Shown here one piece after another: positions 1 through 7,817 of a stretch of DNA of 36,874 nucleotides (its first letter is position 1; each line of letters opens with the position of its first letter). Made by a program: the position numbers and the translations under genes. The stretch lies in contig ONID01000008.1 in assembly GCA_900317765.1 (NCBI GenBank), positions 1 through 36,874 of the forward strand. The letters are read 5' to 3'. The notes under the pieces are model-generated. The model searched no databases and was not told where the DNA came from. It worked only from the letters and a program-made list of their open reading frames with translations. This stretch comes from an uncultured Eubacteriales bacterium. Its GTDB lineage: Bacteria; Bacillota; Clostridia; Oscillospirales; Acutalibacteraceae.

Positions 1-200
1 TCCATTGCGGCTTCAAAGACTTCCAGGGGATCCTTTCCGCTCTTCTGGCCGACGATTTCAAAAGCACCGTAAACGATCTTCTGAGCAACACCCTTCTTGC
101 CGTCGAGCATGATGTTGTTGACCAGACGTGTGACGATCTTGGAATTATAGATCGGATCGGGCAAAACGTCGCGTTTTGCTATTGAACCTCTTCTTGGCAC
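1..200 (-). CDS. rpsG: 30S ribosomal protein S7, N-terminal part (runs off the window)
   Basis: The minus strand reads from a GTG at 200 into [20 protein letters not shown] and on through a conserved S7 stretch containing [16 protein letters not shown] and [10 protein letters not shown], so this is the N-terminal ~66 residues of ribosomal protein S7. S7 is the primary assembly protein of the 30S head and binds the 3' major domain of 16S rRNA near the E site. The GTG start is supported by a strong GAAGGAGGG Shine-Dalgarno at 209-218. It lies downstream of rpsL in the usual rpsL-rpsG order and is probably driven by the same promoter at 963-992. The remainder, and presumably fusA, lies beyond base 1. 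The visible part shows no defect. Family assignment is secure from sequence recall. Confidence 0.95.
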   Translation of the reverse strand, partial: MPRRGSIAKRDVLPDPIYNSKIVTRLVNNIMLDGKKGVAQKIVYGAFEIVGQKSGKDPLEVFEAAM

Positions 201-474
201 TTTTTCTTCCCTCCTTCATTAATATTGGATGATATCATAGGTACTCGAAAGTGACTTACTCCCGCAGGCCAATGCAAGAGGTTTTTTATATACACACACA
301 TAGCGCATATACATCGCGTATAATGCCCAACATATATATAAAACACCGCCGCATTGATTTGCAGCCATTAGTGATAAAGTCAATTTGCGTAGATTCAGGC
401 AGCCGATTTTTTAAATGCCGACCTGTTCAAAGAAATATCTGCTCCGTTCGAGAATAAATTCTCAGGGGAAAAGA

Positions 475-769
475 TTACTTCTTGCCTGCCTTCGGGCGCT
501 TTGCGCCGTACTTGGAACGAGCCTGCATTCTCTTGGCAACGCCCTGTGTGTCGAGCGTACCTCTGATGATGTGGTAACGCACACCAGGGAGGTCCTTAAC
601 ACGGCCGCCGCGGATCAGAACAACGCTGTGCTCCTGAAGGTTGTGACCTTCACCGGGAATGTAAGCAGTAACTTCGATGCCGTTGGAAAGACGTACTCTG
701 GCGATCTTACGGAGAGCAGAGTTCGGCTTCTTCGCGTCCTTTTCTTACGAGCTGGTTAAATGTTGGCAT
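475..769 (-). pseudogene. rpsL: 30S ribosomal protein S12 with internal deletion and frameshift
   Basis: Reading the minus strand from the ATG at 769 gives [13 protein letters not shown], the normal clostridial S12 N-terminus. The sequence then jumps, one base out of frame, to [20 protein letters not shown] and continues as normal S12 to AKRPKAGKK and a TAA at 475-477. 13 N-terminal and 84 C-terminal residues are present. A typical clostridial S12 has about 140 residues, so about 45 residues (roughly 134 bp) are missing, including the conserved segment QKRGVCTSV and the first TPKK lysine region of the decoding centre. Read literally, translation stops after about 20 residues. The junction lies in a GAAGAA repeat at 728-733, which suggests recombination or assembly collapse between short GAAG repeats. 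S12 is normally essential and single-copy, so either this is a sequence/assembly error or an intact copy exists elsewhere. Confidence 0.93.
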
Positions 770-962
770 TAATTTCACCTCGATACGTATAGAATATTTT
801 TCAAAAAAATATATGTCAGGGCGAAAAATCGCCGGGACAACAGAATGACAGATGCGCCGGAATTAAGGTCATTCGGCACAAAAAAGCGGAGTGCAGAAAC
901 GTAAAAATATGTCATTTGACGAATTAATAATAAATTTACATTTGTGCACGTCACGTTTTTTT
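770..962 (-). other. Long untranslated leader of rpsL
   Basis: About 185 bases separate the predicted transcription start (about 956) from the rpsL ATG at 769. The stretch is AT-rich, carries a GAGGTG ribosome-binding site just upstream of the ATG and only a small GGCGA/CGCC hairpin around 823-835. No recognised ribosomal-protein leader motif is evident. It also forms part of the 415-base divergent gap between rpsL and the capA-like gene; the rest of that gap holds the two promoters listed separately. Confidence 0.4.
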
Positions 963-992
963 ATTATAGCATAAACAGATGACTTTTGTCAA
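963..992 (-). promoter_or_regulatory. Consensus sigma-A promoter for rpsL-rpsG
   Basis: On the minus strand TTGACA (992-987) is followed after 18 bases by TATAAT (968-963), a perfect match at both hexamers. It points at rpsL with a predicted start near 956. A full-consensus promoter is what one expects for a ribosomal-protein operon. Confidence 0.85.
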
Positions 993-1137
993 GACCTGAA
1001 AGAAATTTTTCGGGCGGACGGGTGTATTATGAATGATTGAATGCGGATGAAAGGCGCGTGAAATCTGATGGAATATTAAGGCATGAAACCGCTGGAATGA
1101 CAATGTGCAACACTTTTGTAAATTTGAAAAAACAAAG

Positions 1138-1166
1138 TTGAAATGTGTGCGGCGTTATGTTAAAAT
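1138..1166 (+). promoter_or_regulatory. Sigma-A promoter for the capA-like/TIR operon
   Basis: TTGAAA at 1138-1143, a 17-base spacer, and TAAAAT at 1161-1166. The predicted start (about 1173) lies directly at the GGGGAGA ribosome-binding site of the gene at 1185, so the leader would be only about 12-15 bases long. Confidence 0.7.
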
Positions 1167-1184
1167 CAAATCCGGGGAGATGAT

Positions 1185-2522
1185 ATGATGTCAGTCAGAC
1201 CAAATAAAGCCACGGGAAAGGCGCGGACGGTGTCCGCCGCGGTAATCGCTGTGCTGATCGTGATAAATTTCTTTTATTCCTATCACGACAGATCGCAATT
1301 GAATGCAGACAACAACACAGAACGGCATGGCAACGCCTCCGTTTCTTCAGGAAGCGTGGATTTGCCCGAAAACGCGGAGATACATGAGGTGTCGCGGGCA
1401 AAGATTTCCGTGACGGGCGATGTGATCATTCACAATGCGTTGCTCAAAACGGCAACAGTATCCAAGAACAAATATAACTTTGATTACATTTACAAATACT
1501 TCAAGAGCTATGTCTCGGCTTCGGATTACGCCGTGACCAATCTGGAAACCACTTTAGGCGGTTCGGATTACACCGGCTATCCGGTATTCAATACGCCGGA
1601 CAGTCTGCTCGATTCCATTACGGGCGCGGGATTTGACATGCTGCTGACGGCGAACAATCACGCCAATGACACCGGCTACAAGGGAATGTCCAGAACCGCC
1701 AAGGTGCTGAATGAGAGAAAGATCGATTTTATCGGCACCGTGGAAAACGAAAGCGACAAGCGTTATCTCGTGAAGGAAATCAATGGCATCAAGCTGGGCA
1801 TGATATGCTACACCTATGAAGGCAAGGAGCGTTCCAATGGACGAAAGGCCCTCAACGGGTACATGAACAACAAATCCGCCGCCATTATCAACACCTTTAA
1901 TGTGCGCAATCTGGATGAATTCTATACCGAATTGGAAGGGCGTCTGAAAGCCATGAAAGCCGAAGGCGCAGAGGCTACAATGGTCTACATGCACTGGGGA
2001 GAGGAATATGTCCTTGCCCCGAACGGCAGTCAGAAGAAGATCGCGCAGAAGCTGTGCGATTTGGGCGTCGATGTGATTGTGGGCGGACATCCCCATGTGG
2101 TGCAGCCGATGGAGCTGCTGACAAGCGTCACGGACAGTTCACACAAGACGGTATGCATTTATTCCATAGGCAATTCGGTCTCCAACCAGCGCAAGAGCTA
2201 CATGAAGCTGACCTCAGGGCACACGGAAGACGGCGTGTTCATCAGCTTTACATTCAGCAAATACAGCAACGGCAGGGTGATCGTGTCTGATGTGGACCTG
2301 ATGCCGACGTGGGTCAATATGTATTACACGAAAACCAGACAGTACTTTGAGATCATTCCGCTCGACAAATCCGTCAGCGACTGGAAGAAGGCGTTTTCTC
2401 TGGACAAAGCCGGTGAAAAGGATGCCAACGCATCCTACAAGCGAACCATGAAGGTCGTTGGAGACGGTCTGAAGGCGTCGCAGGATTACTGCCGCAATTC
2501 GGCTGACGCCATAGGGAAATAA
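1185..2522 (+). CDS. CapA family membrane-anchored protein (PGA_cap, metallophosphatase fold)
   Basis: This 445-residue protein has a short basic N-terminus, one membrane anchor at about residues 15-33 (TVSAAVIAVLIVINFFYSY), a short linker and an extracytoplasmic CapA/PGA_cap domain from about residue 73. The family hallmarks are visible: TGDV (77-80), TNLETTL (118-124), TANNHANDTG (155-164), MHWGEEY near 270 and GGHPHVVQPME near 300. These are the metal-ligand positions of the calcineurin-like fold. CapA proteins take part in poly-gamma-glutamate capsule formation in Bacillus, but many stand-alone CapA-like proteins in gut Clostridia have no known substrate. No capB/capC is near, so poly-glutamate synthesis is not implied. 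ATG at 1185 or 1188 fits the GGGGAGA site; the second gives the better spacing. It is followed after 23 bp by the TIR gene, so the two are probably co-transcribed. Confidence 0.85.
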   Translation: MMSVRPNKATGKARTVSAAVIAVLIVINFFYSYHDRSQLNADNNTERHGNASVSSGSVDLPENAEIHEVSRAKISVTGDVIIHNALLKTATVSKNKYNFDYIYKYFKSYVSASDYAVTNLETTLGGSDYTGYPVFNTPDSLLDSITGAGFDMLLTANNHANDTGYKGMSRTAKVLNERKIDFIGTVENESDKRYLVKEINGIKLGMICYTYEGKERSNGRKALNGYMNNKSAAIINTFNVRNLDEFYTELEGRLKAMKAEGAEATMVYMHWGEEYVLAPNGSQKKIAQKLCDLGVDVIVGGHPHVVQPMELLTSVTDSSHKTVCIYSIGNSVSNQRKSYMKLTSGHTEDGVFISFTFSKYSNGRVIVSDVDLMPTWVNMYYTKTRQYFEIIPLDKSVSDWKKAFSLDKAGEKDANASYKRTMKVVGDGLKASQDYCRNSADAIGK

Positions 2523-2545
2523 TATTCAAAAAGGAGCGATGTACC

Positions 2546-4282
2546 GTGTTAAAATCATTTTACAAGGTCTATATAGCCTGCATGACAAAGAGTCCGGACG
2601 GTCTTCTGACAAAAGACTACCTGATCGCCAAGCAGCTTTACAGAAAATTGGAACAGAATGGAATACATGCCTTTCTGATAGGAAAATGCAACCCCGATGA
2701 CAGGACAGAGGCTTTGGATTCGGCTGAAATTCTGATTGTGGCGGGAACAGGTACCGAAACGCTTCTGTCGGATGCCGTGCGAAATGACTACGAGGATTTC
2801 ATTGCGGGCGTACAATTATCCGGTAAGCGCAAATGGAGGGTGTTCCTTTATCTGCGGGGCATTACGCGTGAAGAACTGCCCGGTTATCTGAGTGCCCACA
2901 GGTCGTATGATTACTTTGACACGGACAGATTGGTTGCAAAGATAGAAAGCACTCTCAAGAAAGAAGAACCCAGATACTTTATTTACGATGCAGATGATGA
3001 CAACAGGGAGTCATTGGAAGGTTACCCCGAGTCGCTGCCGGATAGCGCTGAATCTGTGAGGGAGTATGACGACGACGATGACGATGATATTCCGGTGCGC
3101 AGACCCGGAAGGGCACGCAAAGCGCCGCAGAGCTTTCCGGACGAAATGCGGATAGAAGAACCGCAGGAAGAACCGGCGCAGGAAGGCAGCCAGGATGAGG
3201 ATTACAACGACATGATGAGCATCTTCGGACGAGAGGAACCGGCTCCGGAGGCTGCGGAAGAAAATGCTGACGAGGGACGGAATCCCGCACCCATTATACC
3301 TCCCGTGCAGCCCGTTGTCCCTATGCCCTCCATGCCTTCCTCTCCCAAAAAGGTGAAACCCGAAAAGCCTTCAAAGCCTGTCAAGGTAAAGCCTGCCAAG
3401 GTCAACAAGGTGGACTTCTCGGTGGTGGCTCCCGATGAGGTCAAGCCGGGCAAAAGCTCGGTCATCGACCTGCTGATGTACACCCGCGGTCAGAAAGCCA
3501 TTGTCAGGCGCACCATTGAGCAGGCAAAGGAAAAATCATCCGAAGCCGCACGCAGTTCGGGAAGCGTTTCGGTAAAGCAGGGCAGTTGCGTGACGGTACT
3601 GCTCTTCTCGGACGATATAGAGATAACCGACGGCAGCCGCACGATGGTGTGGAACGGTGACGCGCTGGATTTTAAATTCAGAGTGACGCCGCCGGACGAT
3701 TATTCCGGGAAGGAAATAGACTTCGGCTGCTGTGTGCAGTTCGACGGCATAGAGATAACGCGCCTTTACTTCACCGTGCCGATCGGTTCAAAGAAGAAGG
3801 CTGCCGTGCGTTTTACCCGCAAGGACTGCCGCAAGGCGTTTGTCTCCTATTCCCACAAGGACAGGCTGCGCGTTGCCGAGCAGCTTCTTGCCATTCAGGA
3901 GGTTGCGCCCAAGCTGCGTTTCTGGATGGACAACCGCAGCATGACGGCGGGCGATATGTGGAGAAACGCTATTGCTTCGGCTATCAGGAACGCCGATGTG
4001 TTCCTGCTTTTCTGGTCTGTCAGTGCGAGGGAGTCGTCCGAAGTGCGCAAGGAGTGGGAGTATGCCCTTGAACTGGAGAAAAGCGACAGACGACGTGCCA
4101 AGCGGATGAAGAACGGCGCACGCTTCATTTCACCCGTTCCGCTTGACAGGCCGTCAGAGTGTCCTCCGCCTGAAGAACTCAGCGATCTGCATTTTGGCGA
4201 CCCTTCCTTCGACAGCGATATTGAGAATATCGAAAAGGTTAAGGTCTGGGCGGTCAAGGGAAAGAATATTAGATTCCTGTGA
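2546..4282 (+). CDS. Two-TIR-like-domain signalling or defence protein with beta-rich middle domain
   Basis: This 578-residue soluble protein starts at GTG 2546, nine bases after AAGGAG. Residues 428-515 are a clear TIR domain: KAFVSYSHKDR, FWMDNRSMTAGDMW, then ADVFLLFWSVSARESSEVRKEWEYAL. Residues 6-135 look like a second, divergent TIR-like alpha/beta domain (KVYIACMTKSP at strand A, AEILIVAG, then RVFLYL). Between them are an acidic segment with seven consecutive Asp (175-181), a Pro/Lys-rich linker (250-288) and a beta-rich module (289-425, opening VDFSVVAPDEVKPGKSS) that I recall only from clostridial TIR proteins. NAD-cleaving TIRs have Glu just before the Ile in the G-D-x-W-x-x-E-I segment; here residues 473-476 are R-N-A-I, so hydrolase activity is doubtful and a scaffold or binding role is possible. 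There is no transmembrane segment. It is probably co-transcribed with the capA-like gene. Function unknown; the C-terminal TIR call is firm, the N-terminal one is inference. Confidence 0.85.
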   Translation: MLKSFYKVYIACMTKSPDGLLTKDYLIAKQLYRKLEQNGIHAFLIGKCNPDDRTEALDSAEILIVAGTGTETLLSDAVRNDYEDFIAGVQLSGKRKWRVFLYLRGITREELPGYLSAHRSYDYFDTDRLVAKIESTLKKEEPRYFIYDADDDNRESLEGYPESLPDSAESVREYDDDDDDDIPVRRPGRARKAPQSFPDEMRIEEPQEEPAQEGSQDEDYNDMMSIFGREEPAPEAAEENADEGRNPAPIIPPVQPVVPMPSMPSSPKKVKPEKPSKPVKVKPAKVNKVDFSVVAPDEVKPGKSSVIDLLMYTRGQKAIVRRTIEQAKEKSSEAARSSGSVSVKQGSCVTVLLFSDDIEITDGSRTMVWNGDALDFKFRVTPPDDYSGKEIDFGCCVQFDGIEITRLYFTVPIGSKKKAAVRFTRKDCRKAFVSYSHKDRLRVAEQLLAIQEVAPKLRFWMDNRSMTAGDMWRNAIASAIRNADVFLLFWSVSARESSEVRKEWEYALELEKSDRRRAKRMKNGARFISPVPLDRPSECPPPEELSDLHFGDPSFDSDIENIEKVKVWAVKGKNIRFL

Positions 4283-4456
4283 GTTGTCCTTAAAAAAACA
4301 TATCACAACACACCGATTTCACACATGCTTTCATTATCTCATCCGTGGATATTATTGTCAACCGCATTCTTGTACGAATAATTTCATATCAAAGGCAAAC
4401 AATAACAACGCATACCTCACAAAAAAGACATCAAAGGCAAGAAGGAGTTATAATAA

Positions 4457-4996
4457 ATGAAGGCAACAGGCATTGTAAGAAGGATAGACGATCTGGGACG
4501 CGTGGTGATACCCAAGGAGATTCGCCGCACTATGCGCATCAGGGAAGGCGAATCACTGGAGATTTACACCGACGCAGGGGGCGAAGTCATATTCAAAAAG
4601 TATTCTCCGATAGGGGAGCTTGATCCCTGTTCGGCGCAGTACGCGGAAATTCTCTTTCGATCGACGGGATTCCCTGCGCTGATATGCGACCGCGATCACG
4701 TTGTCGCAGCTTCAGGCGTACCCAAGCGGGAGTATATCGACCGACGCATTACGCCGGAACTGGAAGAACGCATGGATGCCAGAACGCCGTATTCGGCAAG
4801 CTCGGTGAATGAAAAAATATTTCCCGTGGAAGGAGCCGGATTGGCGGCCGCCTGTGTATTTCCCATCATATCGGCGGGTGATCTCAACGGTGCGGTTGTG
4901 CTGATGCAGAAAGAAGACGGAAGCTTTCCCGACGAGATGCAGACCAAGCCCGCAGAGGTGGCCGCGGGTTTTCTGGGCAGCCAGATCGAGCAGTAA
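4457..4996 (+). CDS. spoVT: Stage V sporulation protein T, AbrB/GAF transcriptional regulator
   Basis: The 179-residue product begins MKATGIVRRIDDLGRVVIPK, the AbrB-type swapped-hairpin DNA-binding domain (residues 1-50). It continues into a GAF-like C-terminal domain (about 55-175), matching SpoVT in length and architecture. In Bacillus SpoVT is a sigma-G-dependent regulator that adjusts forespore gene expression and spore coat and germination properties. Its presence implies a sporulation-capable lineage. GAAGGAG at 4441-4447 supports ATG 4457. It sits alone between the TIR gene (174-bp gap) and a terminator. A sigma-G-like element in the upstream gap was looked for but only a weak candidate was seen. 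Confidence 0.92.
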   Translation: MKATGIVRRIDDLGRVVIPKEIRRTMRIREGESLEIYTDAGGEVIFKKYSPIGELDPCSAQYAEILFRSTGFPALICDRDHVVAASGVPKREYIDRRITPELEERMDARTPYSASSVNEKIFPVEGAGLAAACVFPIISAGDLNGAVVLMQKEDGSFPDEMQTKPAEVAAGFLGSQIEQ

Positions 4997-5033
4997 AACA
5001 GGATAACCATCATATTTCAGTCACATAAAACTC

Positions 5034-5088
5034 AAAAAAATCTGCGGCACGGCGGTATTTGACCGCATTTGGTGCCGTAGATTTTTTT
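5034..5088 (+). terminator. Rho-independent terminator after spoVT
   Basis: An A-tract and ATCTGCGGCAC pair with GTGCCGTAGAT (5072-5082). An inner GCGGT/ACCGC hairpin lies between the arms, and seven T follow. The flanking A7/T7 make it potentially bidirectional. Confidence 0.85.
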
Positions 5089-5259
5089 ATGTGAAATTTG
5101 TGCTATTTTCCGATTGCGTAAAATTAGTCTGAGGAAAACAAAGCCTAGATAGCCAACATAGACAATGAAATAGATAGGTTTTATTTGCAGACCTTCTCAA
5201 ATCGCAATATTGCCAAATTGTGAACGGAAATATTAGCTATTATCATGATTCGATTATAC

Positions 5260-5288
5260 TTGATTTTTAATATGAATTAGTTTAGAAT
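5260..5288 (+). promoter_or_regulatory. Candidate promoter for the pseudouridine synthase gene
   Basis: TTGATT (5260-5265), a 17-base spacer, and TAGAAT (5283-5288). It is the best match in the gap before 5362. Confidence 0.5.
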
Positions 5289-5361
5289 TATGGGGTAATT
5301 TAGAGATATGTCATGGCTTTGCCGGGTCACTGCGGCATTGATTGTATCGAGGTGATCAACG

Positions 5362-6072
5362 GTGGAAAGGCTTGATAAGATTTTGGCTTCGCAGGGGGCT
5401 GGCACTCGCAGTGAAGTGCGCAAGATGATATGGGCAGGCAGGGTTTCCGTTGACGGTGAGATCTGCCGCAGCATCGACCGCAGGCTTGAACCCTCTGAGC
5501 ACATGATCGCCCTCGACGGCGCTTTACTGTGCTACCGGAAGTTTCTCTACATTATGATGAACAAGCCCGAGGGAGCGATCTCCGCTTCCAATGATTCCCA
5601 TGTGCAGACGGTAGTTGATCTGCTGCCGCCGTCGCTTCGCCGCAAAGGTCTTTTTCCCGTAGGACGTCTTGACAAGGACACCACGGGGCTGCTCATCATT
5701 ACGGATGACGGAGCCTTTTCACACTCAGTCACCTCGCCCGGTAAAAAGGTATTCAAGACCTACAGAGCTACCCTTGACGGTGCCCTGACCGAGGAGAATA
5801 TTCAATATCTGAGTGAAGGCGCGTTGATTGACGGTGGGGAACAATGTCTGCCGGCACAGGTAGCGGTGTTGGACGGAGAAAACTTTATCTATGAGATAAA
5901 GATCCGCGAGGGCAAATATCATCAGATCAAGCGCATGGCGCAGTCGGTCGGACGCAGGGTAGTCGCTCTGGAACGCACGGCAGTCGGCGCGCTCACTCTG
6001 GACAGCAGCCTGCAGCGGGGTGAGGCGAGAGAACTGACCGAGCAGGAAAGATTACTGCCGCTCACCAACTGA
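5362..6072 (+). CDS. rRNA pseudouridine synthase, RsuA/RluB family
   Basis: This 236-residue enzyme isomerises a specific uridine in ribosomal RNA to pseudouridine. An S4 RNA-binding domain occupies residues 1-55 (MERLDKILASQGAGTRSEV, then AGRVSVDGE). The catalytic domain follows, with PVGRLDKDTTGLLIITDDG carrying the catalytic Asp of the GRLDxxTxGLL motif and a typical KIREGKYHQIKRM near the C-terminus. Length and the KYHQIKRM form fit RsuA (16S rRNA) or RluB/RluE (23S rRNA); I cannot decide the target from sequence alone. GTG 5362 is chosen because GAGGTGATC (5349-5357), nearly perfect to the anti-Shine-Dalgarno, lies just upstream. It appears to be a single-gene transcription unit. Confidence 0.92.
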   Translation: MERLDKILASQGAGTRSEVRKMIWAGRVSVDGEICRSIDRRLEPSEHMIALDGALLCYRKFLYIMMNKPEGAISASNDSHVQTVVDLLPPSLRRKGLFPVGRLDKDTTGLLIITDDGAFSHSVTSPGKKVFKTYRATLDGALTEENIQYLSEGALIDGGEQCLPAQVAVLDGENFIYEIKIREGKYHQIKRMAQSVGRRVVALERTAVGALTLDSSLQRGEARELTEQERLLPLTN

Positions 6073-6300
6073 ACATGCTTACGCCGTGGCGTCGTGACAG
6101 TACCGGATTACTTTTGTTTTTGGATTCAGAGGGATTATTGAGACATAATTAAATTGGGAAAACTAACGAAAAAATTCCGAAAACCGCGAAAATGCGCGGT
6201 ATCTGAAAATTGCTTAAAACGAACGTAATAATTTGTTGCTTAGAGCGATAAATTCGGCAGACTTTCTAAATTAGAATTTTAACATTGTTGAGTTCGTCAA
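6073..6300. other. Intergenic spacer upstream of the msmX promoter
   Basis: The AT-rich gap between 6072 and 6414 holds only a short CCGCG/CGCGG hairpin near 6184-6199 and, at its right end, the promoter listed next. I saw no terminator with a T-tract for the upstream gene and no ORF. Confidence 0.5.
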
Positions 6301-6329
6301 TTGAATTCCGAGCGCAATTCTGTTAAAAT
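6301..6329 (+). promoter_or_regulatory. Sigma-A promoter for the sugar ABC ATPase gene
   Basis: TTGAAT (6301-6306), a 17-base spacer, and TAAAAT (6324-6329). The transcript would have a leader of about 75 bases ending in GGAGGT before ATG 6414. No clear operator palindrome is visible. Confidence 0.75.
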
Positions 6330-6413
6330 TATTACAGTTAATATTGGTTGTGCTTAGTATTTCTTGCGGGCAAATCATATTACATCTTTTAAAAAATTTG
6401 GAGGTATTTTCAA

Positions 6414-7526
6414 ATGGCAAGCTTATCTTTGAGACACGTTTACAAGAAGTATCCCGGCAACGTTGTTGCTGTTAAGGATTTCAACCTTGAGATCGAAGAC
6501 AAAGAGTTCATCATCTTCGTCGGTCCTTCCGGATGCGGTAAGTCCACAACTCTGCGTATGATCGCAGGTCTTGAGGACATCAGCGAAGGCGAACTCTACA
6601 TCGGCGACACACTCGCAAACGACGTTCCTCCGAAAGACAGAGACATCGCAATGGTGTTCCAGAGCTACGCTCTGTATCCCCATATGTCCGTCCGTGAGAA
6701 CATGGCATTCGGTCTGAAGCTCAGAAAGTATCCCAAGGCAGAGATCAACCGCCGCGTTGAAGAAGCCGCTCAGATCCTTGACATCAGCCACCTGCTCGAC
6801 AGAAAGCCGAAGGCTCTCTCCGGCGGTCAGCGTCAGCGTGTTGCTATGGGTCGTGCTATCGTTCGTGAGCCGAAGGTCTTCCTTCTTGACGAGCCTCTTT
6901 CCAACCTCGATGCTAAGCTCCGTGCACAGATGCGTACCGAGATTTCCAAGCTCCATCTGAGACTGGGCACCACATTCATTTATGTTACACATGACCAGAC
7001 AGAGGCTATGACTCTGGGCGATAAGATCGTCGTTATGAAGGACGGTATCATCCAGCAGGTCAATACTCCTCAGTTCCTGTATGATAAGCCCTGCAACATG
7101 TTCGTTGCCGGCTTCATTGGTTCTCCTCAAATGAACTTCATCGACGTCAAACTCGAGAAGAGAGGCGACCATGTTTACGCTCTGTTCGGCAATTATGCCA
7201 TCAAGCTCCCGATTTCCAAGAACAGCAAGGGTCAGCTGGAAGACTACATCGGCAAGGAAGTTGTTCTCGGTGTCCGTCCTGAGCACGTACACGACGAGCC
7301 CGAATACATCGAGAGATATGTTGACAGCTGCATAGAGGCTGATGTCGAAGTTACTGAATTGATGGGTAACGAGACATTCCTGTACCTCAACGCTCTTGGC
7401 TCCAACGTAACCGCCCGTGTTGCTCCTACATCCAAGACCAAGGCTGGCGACCATGTCAAGGTTGCTCTTGTCAACAGCAAGATCCACATCTTCGACAAGG
7501 AGACCGAGCTTGCAATCGTTAACTGA
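6414..7526 (+). CDS. msmX: ABC transporter ATPase, MsmX/UgpC (MalK-like) type
   Basis: The 370-residue ATPase energises carbohydrate ABC importers from the cytoplasmic face. All nucleotide-binding motifs are intact: Walker [11 protein letters not shown]-loop [12 protein letters not shown], signature LSGGQRQRV, Walker [17 protein letters not shown] and the switch His in [12 protein letters not shown]-terminal TOBE/MalK regulatory region of about 130 residues follows. No permease or binding-protein gene adjoins it. It has its own promoter and terminator, so it matches the shared, stand-alone ATPase (MsmX) that in Firmicutes serves several sugar importers. Codon choice is strongly biased to a narrow set (for example CTC/CTT, GTT, GGC), unlike most neighbours, suggesting high expression. 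GGAGG just upstream supports ATG 6414. The exact symbol (msmX versus ugpC) is a family-level choice. Confidence 0.93.
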   Translation: MASLSLRHVYKKYPGNVVAVKDFNLEIEDKEFIIFVGPSGCGKSTTLRMIAGLEDISEGELYIGDTLANDVPPKDRDIAMVFQSYALYPHMSVRENMAFGLKLRKYPKAEINRRVEEAAQILDISHLLDRKPKALSGGQRQRVAMGRAIVREPKVFLLDEPLSNLDAKLRAQMRTEISKLHLRLGTTFIYVTHDQTEAMTLGDKIVVMKDGIIQQVNTPQFLYDKPCNMFVAGFIGSPQMNFIDVKLEKRGDHVYALFGNYAIKLPISKNSKGQLEDYIGKEVVLGVRPEHVHDEPEYIERYVDSCIEADVEVTELMGNETFLYLNALGSNVTARVAPTSKTKAGDHVKVALVNSKIHIFDKETELAIVN

Positions 7527-7559
7527 TAAGGTTACGCGATTCTGTTAAATTAATTATTT

Positions 7560-7604
7560 GTCGGTGTGCCGTTTTGCTTCGGTGAAACGCACACCGACTT
7601 TTTT
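7560..7604 (+). terminator. Rho-independent terminator after msmX
   Basis: A perfect ten-base-pair stem, GTCGGTGTGC (7560-7569) with GCACACCGAC (7589-7598), is followed by six T. Confidence 0.92.
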
Positions 7605-7695
7605 CTTTATCGTAAATAATTTTTAGTCGAATTGCACACATACACGACATATTTTGTTGAAAAACTAAGAATTTTAAAAATATTAAATAAAAGAC

Positions 7696-7724
7696 TTGAA
7701 TTATCCGATACTTTTGTGTAAAAT
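7696..7724 (+). promoter_or_regulatory. Sigma-A promoter for the CdaR/PucR-type regulator
   Basis: TTGAAT (7696-7701), a 17-base spacer, and TAAAAT (7719-7724). The layout is the same as the msmX promoter. The leader is about 85 bases. Confidence 0.75.
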
Positions 7725-7817
7725 GTATATGTAGTAAAAGTTTTTGGAGCAATGTATATTTTGACCAAATCTTCAGATTAACTCATTACAAATTACTGGA
7801 AGCGAGGAGTTTTTAAA

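Larger units (their letters stand above)
4997..5361. other. 365-bp intergenic region: terminator, AT-rich spacer, promoter
   Basis: Holds the spoVT terminator (5034-5088), a featureless AT-rich stretch (about 5100-5255) and a candidate promoter (5260-5288) with a leader of about 65 bases for the next gene. I saw no convincing small ORF or known RNA motif. Confidence 0.6.

Noticed and set aside
415..759. Plus-strand ORF of 114 residues across rpsL
   Set aside because: It is the antisense shadow of the S12 coding sequence; the minus-strand frames match S12 precisely.
1185..2522. Poly-gamma-glutamate capsule synthesis locus
   Set aside because: Only a CapA-like gene is present; capB, capC and pgsE homologues are absent and the next gene is a TIR protein.
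5295..5361. Riboswitch or structured leader before the pseudouridine synthase
   Set aside because: About 65 bases with only short complementarities and no recognised riboswitch core.
6423..7487. 354-residue minus-strand ORF across msmX
   Set aside because: Purely a consequence of the strongly biased codons of msmX; it has no recognisable protein features and no ribosome-binding site.
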